Shown: piece after piece, positions 52,063-62,467 of the stretch
Position numbering within the stretch: position 1 is the stretch's first letter
Layout: each line of letters starts with the position of its first letter
NCBI GenBank assembly: GCA_030065915.1
Contig: JASJCQ010000002.1
Coordinates: 1-64,000 of the forward strand
DNA: 64,000 nucleotides
From: Woeseiaceae bacterium
GTDB taxonomy: Bacteria; Pseudomonadota; Gammaproteobacteria; Steroidobacterales; Woeseiaceae
Direction of reading: 5' to 3'
Notes under the pieces: model-generated
Seen by the model: the letters and a program-made list of their open reading frames with translations, nothing else
Told to the model about the DNA's origin: nothing
Databases searched by the model: none
Made by a program: the position numbers and the translations under genes

Positions 52063-52854
52063 ATGGACGGCAAGATTGGCTCTGCTGAATGGCTGGCGGT
52101 GGTTTCGCGCCTTGTATCAGAGACCGAGTTCCAGGGCGTTGCTAGCGCGCTGATAGATTCAATCGGGCTGATCGTCGAGAACAGCCACATGGCGTTGCTC
52201 GTTATCAGTCACGACGATCCGCCCGCCGTGCTCACTCACAACCTGGCCCCGGCGGACGAACGCCACTACCTCGATCGTTACATCGCCGGTCCCTACCTGC
52301 TCGATCCCCTGTACCAGCTCGCACTCAAGCCGGACAAACCCAGTCTCGTTCGCTACCGCGAGGCGACGCCCGATCGTTTTCGATCCAGTGAGTACTATCG
52401 ACAGTATTACGAACGTACGCACTTGGAAGACGAGGTGGACTTCTTCCTCGACGTGGATGGCCGCACGCTGGTCATGGTTGTCGCCATGCTCACCGGCAAG
52501 TTCAACCGTTCCGATCTGAAGAGGCTCGCCGATGCGGAGCCGTTGCTAAACGCGGGGATGAAGAAACTCTGGGGGTGTCAGGATATGAGCAATCGGCCCG
52601 ACGCGACCGCACGCAACATGCACGATCACCTGACGGCGTGTTTCCGGGATTTCGGCAAGTCGACATTGACGCAACGGGAACGCGAGATCACGCAACTGCT
52701 ATTGCGTGGCCACTCGACGAAGTCGATCGCGCGCGAACTGAACATCGCGCCGGGCACCGTCATGGTTCACAAGCGTAATCTGTTCGCGAAGCTGGGCATC
52801 ACTTCGCAGTATGAGCTCTTCTCGAGCTTCATCGATACGCTCTCGGCGACCTGA
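52063..52854 (+). CDS. LuxR-type transcriptional regulator
   Basis: 263 residues. The C-terminal 65 are a LuxR/GerE helix-turn-helix ([45 protein letters not shown]). The N-terminal 190 residues (a GAF-like fold; [20 protein letters not shown]) are not an acyl-homoserine lactone or receiver domain. Possibly controls the acyl-CoA genes that begin 130 bases further. Confidence 0.83.
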   Translation: MDGKIGSAEWLAVVSRLVSETEFQGVASALIDSIGLIVENSHMALLVISHDDPPAVLTHNLAPADERHYLDRYIAGPYLLDPLYQLALKPDKPSLVRYREATPDRFRSSEYYRQYYERTHLEDEVDFFLDVDGRTLVMVVAMLTGKFNRSDLKRLADAEPLLNAGMKKLWGCQDMSNRPDATARNMHDHLTACFRDFGKSTLTQREREITQLLLRGHSTKSIARELNIAPGTVMVHKRNLFAKLGITSQYELFSSFIDTLSAT

Positions 52855-52985
52855 TTCGAAGCAGTGATCGTCATCGTCGGACGCCATATCCGGCCTCCGA
52901 GTCTCTGATACCGGCGACATGGTATGGGTCTCTGCCGTACCCGGGCGGAGAATGGATTCATGTATTGCGTGCAGGGACTGCATTA

Positions 52986-54143
52986 ATGAACGAATTCGAT
53001 TTCGGACTTGGCGAAGACCTCGACATGCTCCGCGACACGATCGCCGCATTCGCCGCCGAGCGCATCGCGCCGCGCGCCGAGGCGATCGATGCCAACAACG
53101 AGTTTCCAAGAGACCTGTGGCCAGAGCTCGGCGAGCTGGGTCTGCATGGCATCACAGTCAGCGAAGCAATGGGCGGGTCCGCACTCGGATACCTCGCGCA
53201 CGTCGTTGCGATGGAAGAGATCAGCCGCGCCTCGGCGTCCGTCGGCCTGTCATACGGCGCACATTCGAACCTGTGTGTTAACCAGCTGCATCGCTGGGCC
53301 ACCGAAGAGCAGCAGCGAAAATGGCTACCGAAATTGTTGTCCGGTGAGCATGTCGGTGCGCTGGCGATGAGTGAGCCGGGTTCCGGCTCCGACGTCATGA
53401 GCATGCGAACAACCGCGGTGCTGGACGGCGATGAGTACGTGTTGAACGGCTCGAAGATGTGGATAACGAACGCGCCCCAGGCCAACGTCATGATTGTTTA
53501 CGCCGTGACGGATGCCGACGGCGGCAGTCGCGGACTGAGCGCCTTCGTCATCGACGGCGATGCAGACGGCTTCTCGACGCCGCAAAAGCTGGACAAGCTC
53601 GGCATGCGGGGCTCCGATACGTCCGAGGTGTTGCTCGACGATTGCAGGATTCCCGTCGGCAATCGTCTCGGCGACGAGGGGCAGGGTGCAGAGATCCTGA
53701 TGAGCGGACTCGACTATGAACGCGTCGTGCTGGCCGGCGGATCGCTGGGTATCATGCGAGCCTGCCTCGATGTTGTGTTGCCCTATGTTCACGATCGCAA
53801 GCAGTTTGGACGCCCAATCGGCGAATTCCAGCTCATGCAGGGTAAGATTGCCGATATGTACACGACGATGAACAGCTGCCGCGCCTATGTCTACGCGGTA
53901 GCGGCGGCCTGTGACCGGGACCAGACGACTCGCTTCGATGCGGCTGGGTGCATTCTTCTCGCCGCCGAGAAGGCAACGGCAATGGCCAGCGAGGCTATCC
54001 AGGCACTGGGCGGCAACGGCTACATCAACGAATACCCGACGGGCCGACTCCTGCGGGATGCCAAGCTCTACGAGATTGGTGCCGGGACGAGCGAAATTCG
54101 ACGTATGTTGATCGGCCGGGAATTATTCAACGCAACAGCCTGA
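52986..54143 (+). CDS. ivd: isovaleryl-CoA dehydrogenase
   Basis: 385 residues. Oxidises isovaleryl-CoA in leucine breakdown. Matches the human enzyme's diagnostic segment: YERVVLAGG with catalytic base E245, [60 protein letters not shown] motifs SYGAHSNLC and MWITNA. ATG at 52986 preferred over the earlier in-frame ATG at 52965. Two bases before the carboxylase gene. Confidence 0.95.
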   Translation: MNEFDFGLGEDLDMLRDTIAAFAAERIAPRAEAIDANNEFPRDLWPELGELGLHGITVSEAMGGSALGYLAHVVAMEEISRASASVGLSYGAHSNLCVNQLHRWATEEQQRKWLPKLLSGEHVGALAMSEPGSGSDVMSMRTTAVLDGDEYVLNGSKMWITNAPQANVMIVYAVTDADGGSRGLSAFVIDGDADGFSTPQKLDKLGMRGSDTSEVLLDDCRIPVGNRLGDEGQGAEILMSGLDYERVVLAGGSLGIMRACLDVVLPYVHDRKQFGRPIGEFQLMQGKIADMYTTMNSCRAYVYAVAAACDRDQTTRFDAAGCILLAAEKATAMASEAIQALGGNGYINEYPTGRLLRDAKLYEIGAGTSEIRRMLIGRELFNATA

Positions 54144-54145
54144 CG

Positions 54146-55756
54146 ATGCCGCGCATAGAAACCAAGATCGATCCGACGAGCGACGGTTACGCGACCAACT
54201 ACGCGAGCAACCACGCGCTCGCCGAAGAGCTCAAGCTCGTACGCGAGCAGATCGAGCTCGGCGGTTCGGAGCGTGCGCGCGACAAGCACCTCGCCAGGGG
54301 CAAGCTGTTGCCACGTGACCGGGTTCGCGGACTGCTGGACGACGATTCCGACTTCCTCGAGATCGGGGCCTTCGCCGCTTACGAGGTGTATGAAGACGAC
54401 GTACCGGCGGCCGGTGTTATCGCCGGCGTAGGAAGCGTTAGTGGCGTCCGCTGCATGATCGTCGCGAACGACGCGACCGTTAAAGGCGGCACCTATTATC
54501 CATTGACCGTCAAAAAACACCTGCGCGCGCAGGAGATCGCCGAGGAGAACCGGCTTCCGTGCATCTACCTTGTGGATTCCGGTGGAGCGTTCCTGCCGCG
54601 CCAGGACGAAGTGTTTCCTGATCGCGATCACTTCGGCCGCATCTTCTACAACCAGGCCCGACTGTCGGCAATGGGGATTCCACAGATTGCCGTGGTCATG
54701 GGTTCGTGTACGGCGGGCGGCGCGTATGTGCCGGCCATGTGCGATGAGGCGGTCATCGTTCGCAACCAGGGCACGATATTCCTGGGCGGGCCGCCGCTGG
54801 TCAAAGCGGCCACCGGCGAGGTAGTCGATGCGGAGACGCTGGGCGGCGGCGCTGTCCACTCGCGCATTTCGGGCGTCACCGATCATCTCGCAGACAATGA
54901 TGAGCACGCGCTGAGCATCGCACGTGAAATCATTGCGAACACCAATTCAAGCCAGCCGTCGTACCTCGACCTGAAGGAGCCCGCAGATCCTGCCTATGAC
55001 GCCGGTGAGATCTACGGCGTCGTTTCGCATGAGTATCGCTTCCCTTACGATATCCGGGAGATCATCGCGCGCATCGTCGACGCTTCAGAGTTTCACGAGT
55101 TCAAGAAGCTCTATGGCGCAACGCTTGTCTGCGGCTTCGCGCATATCAACGGGTACCCGGTCGGCATCGTCGCTAACAACGGCATCCTGTTCATGGAATC
55201 CGCCCAGAAGGGCGCGCACTTCGTCCAGCTTTGCGATCGCCGTCGTGTTCCGCTGGTATTCCTGCAGAACATCACCGGCTTCATGGTGGGTAAGCGCGTA
55301 GAGCACGCCGGCATTGCCAAGGATGGAGCCAAGATGGTCAATGCCGTTGCGACGGCGACAGTACCGAAGTTTACCGTTGTCATCGGCGGCTCATTCGGCG
55401 CCGGCAATTACGCGATGTGCGGTCGTGCCTACAGCCCCCGGTTCCTTTGGATGTGGCCGAATGCGCGAATCTCGGTCATGGGTGGGGAGCAGGCGGCGAC
55501 CGTGTTGTCTACCGTGCGGCGCGACGGTCTCGAGGCGCGCGGTGAGTCCTGGGACCCCGGGGAGCAGGCGAAGTTTGAGGACGAAATCCGCGAGAGATAC
55601 GAAAGCCAGGGCAATCCGTACTACTCGAGCGCGAGGTTGTGGGACGACGGGATTATCGACCCGGTCGACACGCGATTTGTGTTGACGCAGGGGCTCAAAG
55701 CGGCCTGCCACAATCCGGATCCCGGCGAGCGCCAATTCGGTGTTTTCCGCATGTAG
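54146..55756 (+). CDS. mccB: methylcrotonoyl-CoA carboxylase, carboxyltransferase (beta) subunit
   Basis: 536 residues, normal for MccB/LiuB. Contains the crotonase-like carboxyltransferase halves: the N-terminal [16 protein letters not shown] and [15 protein letters not shown], and the C-terminal [19 protein letters not shown] and [18 protein letters not shown] at 54146, two bases after ivd. The biotin-carboxylase (alpha) subunit and HMG-CoA lyase genes normally beside it are not in this window. Confidence 0.93.
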   Translation: MPRIETKIDPTSDGYATNYASNHALAEELKLVREQIELGGSERARDKHLARGKLLPRDRVRGLLDDDSDFLEIGAFAAYEVYEDDVPAAGVIAGVGSVSGVRCMIVANDATVKGGTYYPLTVKKHLRAQEIAEENRLPCIYLVDSGGAFLPRQDEVFPDRDHFGRIFYNQARLSAMGIPQIAVVMGSCTAGGAYVPAMCDEAVIVRNQGTIFLGGPPLVKAATGEVVDAETLGGGAVHSRISGVTDHLADNDEHALSIAREIIANTNSSQPSYLDLKEPADPAYDAGEIYGVVSHEYRFPYDIREIIARIVDASEFHEFKKLYGATLVCGFAHINGYPVGIVANNGILFMESAQKGAHFVQLCDRRRVPLVFLQNITGFMVGKRVEHAGIAKDGAKMVNAVATATVPKFTVVIGGSFGAGNYAMCGRAYSPRFLWMWPNARISVMGGEQAATVLSTVRRDGLEARGESWDPGEQAKFEDEIRERYESQGNPYYSSARLWDDGIIDPVDTRFVLTQGLKAACHNPDPGERQFGVFRM

Positions 55757-55807
55757 CGATGCCACGATGCGCTATCATCGCGGTGTTTGATCACTACCGG
55801 ACGGCGA

Positions 55808-56872
55808 ATGTCTTCACGCCAGGAACAAAACTCAGGAACGACAGCGGTTCGAGAGGCGCTTAGCTTCGACGTCGGACAGCTCGAGGATTACATGGCCTCG
55901 CACGTCGAGGGCTTCAAGGGTCCGGTAGACGTGCAGCAATTCAAGGGTGGCCAGTCCAATCCGACTTACCTGTTGTTGACCGAATCGACTCGCTACGTGT
56001 TGCGCCGCAAGCCGCCGGGAAAGTTGCTGAAATCCGCGCACGCGGTTGACCGGGAATTTCGCGTCATCAGCGCGTTATACAGCGCCGACTTCCCCGTTCC
56101 TCGACCGTACGTCTATTGCGACGATGCCGAAGTGATCGGAACGCCGTTCTTCATTATGGAGTACCTGGACGGACGAATCTTCTGGGACCTCGACCTGCCG
56201 GGCATGGAAGCTGAAGAACGCGCGGCCATCTATGACGACGTCAACAACACCATCGCGCGCCTTCACAATTTCGACTACGAAGCCCTAGGTCTTGCCGACT
56301 ATGGCAAACCCGGTAATTATTTCGAGCGACAGATCTCGCGCTGGACCGGCCAATACAGGGCGTCTGAGACGGACTCGGTGGGTTCCATGGACGCCCTGAT
56401 CGAGTGGCTGCCGGGCAACATCCCCGAAGACGACTCGGCCAGTATCGTCCACGGCGACTATCGTCTGGACAACATGATCGTTCACCCGACCGAGCCGCGC
56501 GTGATCGCGGTCCTCGACTGGGAGCTGTCGACCATCGGCCATCCGCTCGCCGATTTCACGTACCACCTGATGACGTGGCAGATGCCTGAAATCGGGATAG
56601 GATCGATCGGCCTTGCGGGCAAGGACCTCGCCGCGCTCGGAATACCGGATGAAGAGTCGTACATGGCGAAATACTGTGAGCGGACCGGCCGCGTCGACGG
56701 TATTGCAGACCGGCACTTTTATTCCGCATTCAATTTCTTTCGATTGGCTGCCATCCTGCAGGGCATCGCGGGTCGGGTCAGGGACGGTACCGCATCCAGC
56801 GCGCATGCCGGACAGGCCGTGCGCGCCGTGAAACCGCTGGCTGATCTCGGCTGGCGACACGCCCAACGCTAA
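55808..56872 (+). CDS. APH-like acyl-CoA kinase (phosphotransferase family)
   Basis: 354 residues. Aminoglycoside-phosphotransferase/ACAD10-type kinase fold: QFKGGQSNPTYLL, YVLRRKPPGKLL with the ATP lysine, HGDYRLDN as the catalytic loop, and VLDWELSTIGHPLADF as the metal site. In acyl-CoA gene sets such enzymes phosphorylate 4-hydroxyacyl-CoA (as LvaA in levulinate use). Lying between mccB and a MaoC hydratase supports that. ATG 55808 chosen; an earlier ATG is at 55787. Confidence 0.84.
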   Translation: MSSRQEQNSGTTAVREALSFDVGQLEDYMASHVEGFKGPVDVQQFKGGQSNPTYLLLTESTRYVLRRKPPGKLLKSAHAVDREFRVISALYSADFPVPRPYVYCDDAEVIGTPFFIMEYLDGRIFWDLDLPGMEAEERAAIYDDVNNTIARLHNFDYEALGLADYGKPGNYFERQISRWTGQYRASETDSVGSMDALIEWLPGNIPEDDSASIVHGDYRLDNMIVHPTEPRVIAVLDWELSTIGHPLADFTYHLMTWQMPEIGIGSIGLAGKDLAALGIPDEESYMAKYCERTGRVDGIADRHFYSAFNFFRLAAILQGIAGRVRDGTASSAHAGQAVRAVKPLADLGWRHAQR

Positions 56873-56898
56873 GCAGCAGCCACCAGGCAGCGACGAGG

Positions 56899-57756
56899 AT
56901 GACACTCGACATCAAAAAACTGACGGGCAGCGAAACGCTGGACATCGAGCACCAATATACGGTGGACGATTGCATTCTCTACGCGCTTAGCCTCGGATTC
57001 GGCGATACCGCCTCTGACAGAAAGGCCTTGCCTTATGTCTACGAGGGCGAGGGTTTGATGCAGACCGTGCCGACGATGGCTTCGGTCCTGGTGCCCGATA
57101 TGTTCCCGCCGGATCTCGGTTGGGACTACGGCCAGGTGCTTCACGTCGACCAACGCCTGCAGATTTTTCGACCGCTGCCTGCCGCCGCTGAGCTGCTGAT
57201 TGACAAGCGAATTTCCGATATCTTCGACCTTGGTGAGAAACTCGGCGCGCTCGTCATGTTCGAGGCCGAAGGACGCCGGAAGAAGGATGGCTCCGTCCTG
57301 TTCCAGGTCGGTAGCACGATCATGGCGCGAGGCGATGGCGGGTTCGGCGGACAGAAGGGTTCGATGCCGAAGGCACATCGCATCCCGAAGCGCGAACCGG
57401 ACCTCGTCTGCGATATCGAGACCGGCGGCAGCCAGGCATTGCTGTATCGCCTCAATGGCGACCGGAACCCGTTGCATGCGGATCCGGCGGTCGCGAGGAA
57501 AGCGGGTTTCGATCGCCCGATACTGCACGGACTCTGCTCGTATGGCATTGCCTGCCACGCGATTCTGAAGACGATCTGCGAATACGACCATACGCTGATT
57601 GCCGAATTCGACGCCCGATTTTCCCAGCCCGTGCTGCCGGGCGATACGGTCACCACCGAAATGTGGCAGGACGGGAACACGGTGTCCTTCCAATGCAGCG
57701 TGAAAGACAGGGACGCTGTCGTCGTCAAGAATGGGAAATGTGTCTTAAGAACCTGA
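56899..57756 (+). CDS. MaoC-type enoyl-CoA hydratase 2
   Basis: 285 residues, two hot-dog halves. The C-terminal catalytic motif YRLNGDRNPLHADPAVARKAGF with the hydratase-2 Asp/His and ILHGLCSYGIAC matches the (R)-specific hydratase family. Likely hydrates the enoyl-CoA made by the neighbouring enzymes. 14 bases before the crotonase gene. Confidence 0.87.
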   Translation: MTLDIKKLTGSETLDIEHQYTVDDCILYALSLGFGDTASDRKALPYVYEGEGLMQTVPTMASVLVPDMFPPDLGWDYGQVLHVDQRLQIFRPLPAAAELLIDKRISDIFDLGEKLGALVMFEAEGRRKKDGSVLFQVGSTIMARGDGGFGGQKGSMPKAHRIPKREPDLVCDIETGGSQALLYRLNGDRNPLHADPAVARKAGFDRPILHGLCSYGIACHAILKTICEYDHTLIAEFDARFSQPVLPGDTVTTEMWQDGNTVSFQCSVKDRDAVVVKNGKCVLRT

Positions 57757-57769
57757 ACAGGATGAAGTG

Positions 57770-58564
57770 ATGAGTAATCGTGTCGTGGTCGACATCAAGG
57801 ACCACGTGGCCCGTGTCAGGCTGAGCCGGCCTGAAAAACAGAACGCACTCGACTGGGCGATGTTCGAGCAGATCTCGGAGGCCGGTCGGTCTTTGAGGGT
57901 CAACCCCGAGGTTCGCGCCGTCGTGTTGCACGCCGAGGGCGATCATTTCTGCGCGGGAATCGACACGAGCGTCTTCGCGGCCGGTGGCATCGATATGGAC
58001 ATGTTCAAGCCGCGCGAAGACTCGAACGCAAACTTCTTCCAGCACCCCGCTTATGTGTGGCGCGAACTGGAGGTGCCGGTGATCTGTGCCATCGAAGGCA
58101 ACTGTTTCGGCGGCGGGCTGCAGATCGCACTGGGGGCGGATATTCGAATCGCGTCGCGCAATGCGCGCCTGTCCGTCATGGAAATCCGTTGGGGCCTGAT
58201 CCCCGACCTCGGATTGTCCGCGACGCTGAGAAACGTCATGCCCATTGATCGGGTGAAGGAACTGACATTCACTGGCCGCATCGTTGACGGAGAGGAGGCC
58301 GGGTCGATCGGGCTGGTCACGCAGGTCAGCGATTCACCGCTGGAAACCGCGATAGCGCTCGCCACATCGATCGCGGCCAGTTCGCCGGACGCCATACGGA
58401 CTGCGAAACGCCTGCTCAATGATTGCTGGGCGCTGTCCGATGCCGATACCCTGCAGCTCGAGGCTCAGCTGCAACTGAAAATCATGGCGGGGCCGAACCA
58501 GGCCGAGGCCGTTCGCGCCCAGATGGAACGCCGTCCACCGCAGTTCTCTGACGCCAAGCGCTAA
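57770..58564 (+). CDS. enoyl-CoA hydratase/isomerase (crotonase)
   Basis: 264 residues. Crotonase motifs: RLSRPEKQNALDWAMFEQI, FCAGID and the oxyanion-hole glycines in NCFGGGLQIAL ADIRIAS, catalytic-loop glutamates near MEIRWGLIPD. ATG 57770 is preferred to the GTG at 57767 because AGGA lies 7 bases ahead. Could be methylglutaconyl-CoA hydratase (LiuC), but this cannot be told from sequence alone. Confidence 0.86.
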   Translation: MSNRVVVDIKDHVARVRLSRPEKQNALDWAMFEQISEAGRSLRVNPEVRAVVLHAEGDHFCAGIDTSVFAAGGIDMDMFKPREDSNANFFQHPAYVWRELEVPVICAIEGNCFGGGLQIALGADIRIASRNARLSVMEIRWGLIPDLGLSATLRNVMPIDRVKELTFTGRIVDGEEAGSIGLVTQVSDSPLETAIALATSIAASSPDAIRTAKRLLNDCWALSDADTLQLEAQLQLKIMAGPNQAEAVRAQMERRPPQFSDAKR

Positions 58565-58621
58565 CGCTTACCCTGTCAGCAGGTCGACGGTACCCGAGCG
58601 CTTGATTGAATTGACTGGAAC

Positions 58622-60037
58622 ATGAACTTCGACAACAGCTACAGCGGCTTGCCGCCGGCGTTCTACGCGTCGGTGATTCCTGACGAGGTACCGGCGCCGA
58701 CCCTGCTCGCCTGGAACGCAGGACTCGCGCACGAGTTGGGCATTGCTTCATCAGACTACGACGAGGCGCAGCTCGCCGGCATTTTCAGCGGATCCGTCGC
58801 ATTGCAGGGAAGCCAGCCGATTTCGATGGCCTATGCAGGCCATCAGTTCGGCCACTTTGTGCCACAACTCGGCGATGGCCGCGCCGCCTTGCTGGGCGAG
58901 GTCGTCACAAAGGCCGGGAATCGATTCGATGTACAACTCAAGGGCTCTGGTCGTACGCCGTTCTCGCGAGGCGGGGATGGCAAGTCCTGGTTGGGTCCGG
59001 TGTTGCGCGAGTACATTCTGAGCGAGGCGATGCACCGCCTCGGCGTACCGACGACTCGGGCGCTCGCGGCTGTTGCAACGGGAGAAACGGTCTTCAGGGA
59101 GTCTCCCTTGCCCGGCGCCGTGTTTACACGCGTGGCTGCCAGCCACCTGCGCGTCGGCACGTTCGAGTATTTCGCCGCCCGCGGTGACTTGGAGTCGCTG
59201 AAGGCGCTGGCTGACTACGCCATCGGTCGCCACTATCCGGAGGTGGCAGACGAGACGTCGCCGTATGTCGGACTGCTCCGTCGGGTAGTTGAAGGACAGG
59301 CTGAGCTCGTCGCGCACTGGATGTCGATCGGTTTCATTCACGGCGTTATGAACACCGACAACACGGCGATTTCCGGCGAGACCATCGACTACGGCCCGGC
59401 GGCGTATCTTGACGAATTCCGTTTCGACAAGGTGTTCAGTTCCATCGATTCCTACGGTCGCTACGCGTTTGCGAACCAGCCGACGATGGCGCAATGGAAT
59501 CTTGCCCGTCTCTCCGAAACACTCTTGGCCCTCGGTGCGGGTAAGGACGAACTGGAGGCCGCCCTCAGCCTGTTTCCCGATCAGTACGAGTCTCGCTACC
59601 TCAAGCTGATGGCACCGAAACTGGGCGTGCACCATGTTCAGCATTCCGATGCCGGGCTTGTCGCGGACTGGCTGAAGTACCTTAACGACAACGCGCTCGA
59701 CTACACCCTGAGCTTTCGTGAACTGGCGTCGCGAGCAGGCGCGGACGATGAGGAACGGTTCGGACCCTTCGAGACCCGCTGGCGGCAGCGCATTTCCAGC
59801 CAGGGCAGGACGGCCGCCGAGGTGTCGGCCCTGATGAACTCGGTCAACCCGCTGTTCATTCCACGAAATCACTTTGTCGAGCAGGCAATCAGTGACGCGG
59901 TTGAAGGCGATCTCACCGTCTTTAACGAATTGAACGCTGCACTGTCACAACCTTATTCCGAGCAACCGGGCTTCTCCGAGTTTGCAAAGGCACCACGGGG
60001 GCATGAGCGGGTCACTCAGACGTTCTGCGGAACTTAG
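58622..60037 (+). CDS. protein adenylyltransferase SelO
   Basis: 471 residues. Pseudokinase-like fold that AMPylates proteins, important in redox stress. It has the diagnostic YAGHQFGHF, LGDGRAALLGE, LKGSGRTPFSRGGDGK, REYILSEAMHRLGVPTTRALA, and the terminal F-x-x-x-CGT with the regulatory cysteine. Length and ends are complete. Confidence 0.94.
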   Translation: MNFDNSYSGLPPAFYASVIPDEVPAPTLLAWNAGLAHELGIASSDYDEAQLAGIFSGSVALQGSQPISMAYAGHQFGHFVPQLGDGRAALLGEVVTKAGNRFDVQLKGSGRTPFSRGGDGKSWLGPVLREYILSEAMHRLGVPTTRALAAVATGETVFRESPLPGAVFTRVAASHLRVGTFEYFAARGDLESLKALADYAIGRHYPEVADETSPYVGLLRRVVEGQAELVAHWMSIGFIHGVMNTDNTAISGETIDYGPAAYLDEFRFDKVFSSIDSYGRYAFANQPTMAQWNLARLSETLLALGAGKDELEAALSLFPDQYESRYLKLMAPKLGVHHVQHSDAGLVADWLKYLNDNALDYTLSFRELASRAGADDEERFGPFETRWRQRISSQGRTAAEVSALMNSVNPLFIPRNHFVEQAISDAVEGDLTVFNELNAALSQPYSEQPGFSEFAKAPRGHERVTQTFCGT

Positions 60038-60176
60038 CGGGACCTGTTCGGGCCTCGCACTTGCGAGTACCGGTGTTTTGCGTTGTCGACCACCACGGAA
60101 GTCCGCTACAACCGCCTGTCTGGCTCGGGACAGGCCATTCAGGCTTGCCAAGGCCGATCTTACGTACAACCCAGAA

Positions 60177-60204
60177 TTGACCGGGTCGTCGCGAAGCTCA
60201 TAAT
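60177..60204 (+). promoter_or_regulatory. sigma-70 promoter of the aldehyde dehydrogenase operon
   Basis: TTGACC (60177-60182, 5/6) and CATAAT (60199-60204, 5/6) separated by 16 bases, about 110 bases before the ALDH start. Overlapped by the palindrome listed next. Confidence 0.5.
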
Positions 60205-60214
60205 CGTTTATGAG
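60197..60214. promoter_or_regulatory. palindrome covering the -10 of the ALDH promoter
   Basis: CTCATAA-TCGT-TTATGAG, a perfect 7-base inverted repeat around a 4-base centre. Its position over the -10 hexamer is where a repressor would act. Which protein binds it is unknown; the TetR-family gene 2.3 kb away is one candidate. Confidence 0.5.
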
Positions 60215-60320
60215 AGCTAATCAGGGCGGACAGGATTAGCCCGACGGAATAGTGTCGTATCGGTGCGCGTTACGTCCGCGCATCGATGTGCGATTGAGTT
60301 TTTGAATGGGAGAGTAAGCG

Positions 60321-61781
60321 ATGAACGTCCAGGCACGCAGCGACGGCGAGAGGCCGACCATGCAAGGCGCTGACATGAAGTTGGAGATGTCGCGCATCTT
60401 TGAGCGCCAGTCTGATCGGGCGCTGCGCTTGCGATCGTCTTCGGCCGAACAACGCATTGCCAAAATCCGGTTGCTACTGGATACGGTTCTGAAGTATCGG
60501 AGTGAAATACTCGATGCCGCCCATGCGGATTTCCGAAAGCCGGCAGCGGAAGCTGAGCTGACGGAGATCTTTCCGGTCGTTGCGGAAGCCAAACACACGA
60601 TGCGGCATCTCAAGAAGTGGATGAAGCCCCGGCGCGCTAATCCGACCATGGCCATGCTCGGTACACGTGCCCGCGTACGATTCGAGCCGATGGGCGTGTG
60701 CCTGATCGTGTCACCGTGGAACTACCCCGTGACCCTGACGCTCTCTCCCCTGATTTCGGCGATCGCGGCAGGTAACACGGCCATGGTCAAGCCCTCGGAG
60801 ATGACCCCGTCGATGTCTGCCGTCATCCGCAAAATCATCGAGGAGGTTTTTGATGAGGATGAGGTCGCGGTTTTCGAGGGCGACTATCGGGTTTCACAGC
60901 AACTGCTGGAATTGCCGTTCAATCACATCTTCTTCACGGGGAGCCCCGCGGTCGGAAAAATAGTGATGACTGCCGCTGCGAAGCACCTGGCATCAGTGAC
61001 CCTGGAGCTCGGCGGCAAGAGCCCTGCAATCGTCGACGAAACGGCGAACCTGAAAATGGCGGCTCGCAATATCGTCTGGGGCAAGTTCTGCAACAACGGA
61101 CAGACCTGTATCGCCCCGGACTATCTGGTTGTTCATGAGGACATAAAGGACCAGTTTCTGAACGAGGTCGGCGCCGCGATCGATCGCGCGTATGGAAGTA
61201 ACGCGAAGGAACGTGGTGAGAGTCCGGACTATTGCCGAATCGTCAATCGGCGGCACTTCGACCGTCTCAGGCAACTCTACGATGACGCCCTCGAAAAAGG
61301 CGCACGGACACTGCTAGGCGGGGAATTCAGGGAGGATGAGTTGTTTGTCGAGCCCACCGTCATCGACAACGTCGCAAGCGATAGCCAGATCATGGACGAG
61401 GAGATCTTTGGTCCTTTGTTGCCGGTTCTGACCTACACGGACATCAAGCAGGCTATACACGACATCAACGCAAAGGAAAAGCCGCTCGCCCTCTATGTCT
61501 ATTCCAAGGATCAGGAGAAGACACAGTTCGTGCTCGATAACACGTCAGCGGGCGGTTCCTGCGTCAACCACAGCCTCGTGCAATACCTGCACCAGAACGT
61601 GCCGTTCGGGGGGTCGAACAACAGCGGCATCGGCAGCTCGACCGGCTTTGCCGGGTTCAAATCCTTCTCACATGAAAGAGCCGTGGTGGCAAACAAGTTT
61701 TCGGTCACGCACTGGATGCAGCCGCCATACACCGACAAGGTCAGGCGCCTGATCAAGCTGTCCGTTGACCACTTGACTTGA
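60321..61781 (+). CDS. aldehyde dehydrogenase, fatty/aromatic aldehyde type
   Basis: 486 residues of the NAD(P)-dependent class 3-like family. Catalytic C263 in NNGQTCIAPDY and E229 in LELGGKSP; cofactor loop near PWNYPVTLTLSP. The C-terminal segment (GGSNNSGIG, TGFAGFKSFSHE) is typical. GGGAGAG lies before the ATG. Its stop overlaps the TTG start of a lysoplasmalogenase gene, so the two are coupled: the second releases fatty aldehyde that the first can oxidise. Confidence 0.91.
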   Translation: MNVQARSDGERPTMQGADMKLEMSRIFERQSDRALRLRSSSAEQRIAKIRLLLDTVLKYRSEILDAAHADFRKPAAEAELTEIFPVVAEAKHTMRHLKKWMKPRRANPTMAMLGTRARVRFEPMGVCLIVSPWNYPVTLTLSPLISAIAAGNTAMVKPSEMTPSMSAVIRKIIEEVFDEDEVAVFEGDYRVSQQLLELPFNHIFFTGSPAVGKIVMTAAAKHLASVTLELGGKSPAIVDETANLKMAARNIVWGKFCNNGQTCIAPDYLVVHEDIKDQFLNEVGAAIDRAYGSNAKERGESPDYCRIVNRRHFDRLRQLYDDALEKGARTLLGGEFREDELFVEPTVIDNVASDSQIMDEEIFGPLLPVLTYTDIKQAIHDINAKEKPLALYVYSKDQEKTQFVLDNTSAGGSCVNHSLVQYLHQNVPFGGSNNSGIGSSTGFAGFKSFSHERAVVANKFSVTHWMQPPYTDKVRRLIKLSVDHLT

Positions 61782-62434
61782 ACTCGCTCGATCCGTCGCT
61801 GGCGCTGAGTGTCCTGTGCCTTGCGTCTGCAGTAGCGATGCTCCTGTGGGCCGAGATGAAGGGCTCGCGGCTGGGGATCTGGCTGGCGAAGCCTTTAGCC
61901 AGTTCGCTGTTCATCGTGACCGCGTTGCTGGCTGGAGCGGTCGATTCCTCGTATGGACAGCTGATCCTCTTGGGCTTGTGTCTGTCGTGGCTGGGTGATG
62001 TATTTCTGATTCCCAAGCCCAGGGTCTACTTCATCGTTGGCCTGGGAAGCTTCCTTCTTGCACACCTTGCGTATGTTGGCGCTTTTCTTCTGCAGCCCCT
62101 ATCGGTCGCGCCGCTTGCACTCTCTGCCATGGCAATGCTGGTTGTCGCCGTCTTCGTGCTTCGCTGGCTCTGGCTCAACCTGACTCCGGGACTCCGGCCG
62201 GCGGTCGTTGCCTATCTGCTCGCGATCTCCCTGATGGTCGCGCTTGCCGGTGGAACCATCGTGGCCACCGGTCTGCACGTGGTCATCGCTGCAGTAATGT
62301 TCGCGGTGTCCGACATTTTCGTCGCGCGGGAGAAGTTCGTATCGCCCAATGTCGCGAACAGATTCTGGGGCCTGCCCCTTTATTATGGGGCTCAAACGAT
62401 TTTCGCCTTGAGCACGCAGGCCCACGTTTCCTAG
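61778..62434 (+). CDS. lysoplasmalogenase (YhhN/TMEM86 family)
   Basis: 218 residues, eight predicted TM helices. The two family motifs are CLSWLGDVFLIPK and AVSDIFVA..., which supply the catalytic aspartates. Hydrolyses the vinyl-ether bond of lysoplasmalogens, giving a fatty aldehyde. TTG start overlapping the ALDH stop (TTGA). It converges with the TetR gene. Confidence 0.85.
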   Translation: MNSLDPSLALSVLCLASAVAMLLWAEMKGSRLGIWLAKPLASSLFIVTALLAGAVDSSYGQLILLGLCLSWLGDVFLIPKPRVYFIVGLGSFLLAHLAYVGAFLLQPLSVAPLALSAMAMLVVAVFVLRWLWLNLTPGLRPAVVAYLLAISLMVALAGGTIVATGLHVVIAAVMFAVSDIFVAREKFVSPNVANRFWGLPLYYGAQTIFALSTQAHVS

Positions 62435-62467
62435 CGGCGGACAGCGAAATCGTATGCTGCTTGCTTA

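Noticed and set aside
59982-60203. Short frames in the gap after the SelO gene
   Set aside because: No ribosome site and low coding character; the region is explained by the ALDH promoter and operator.
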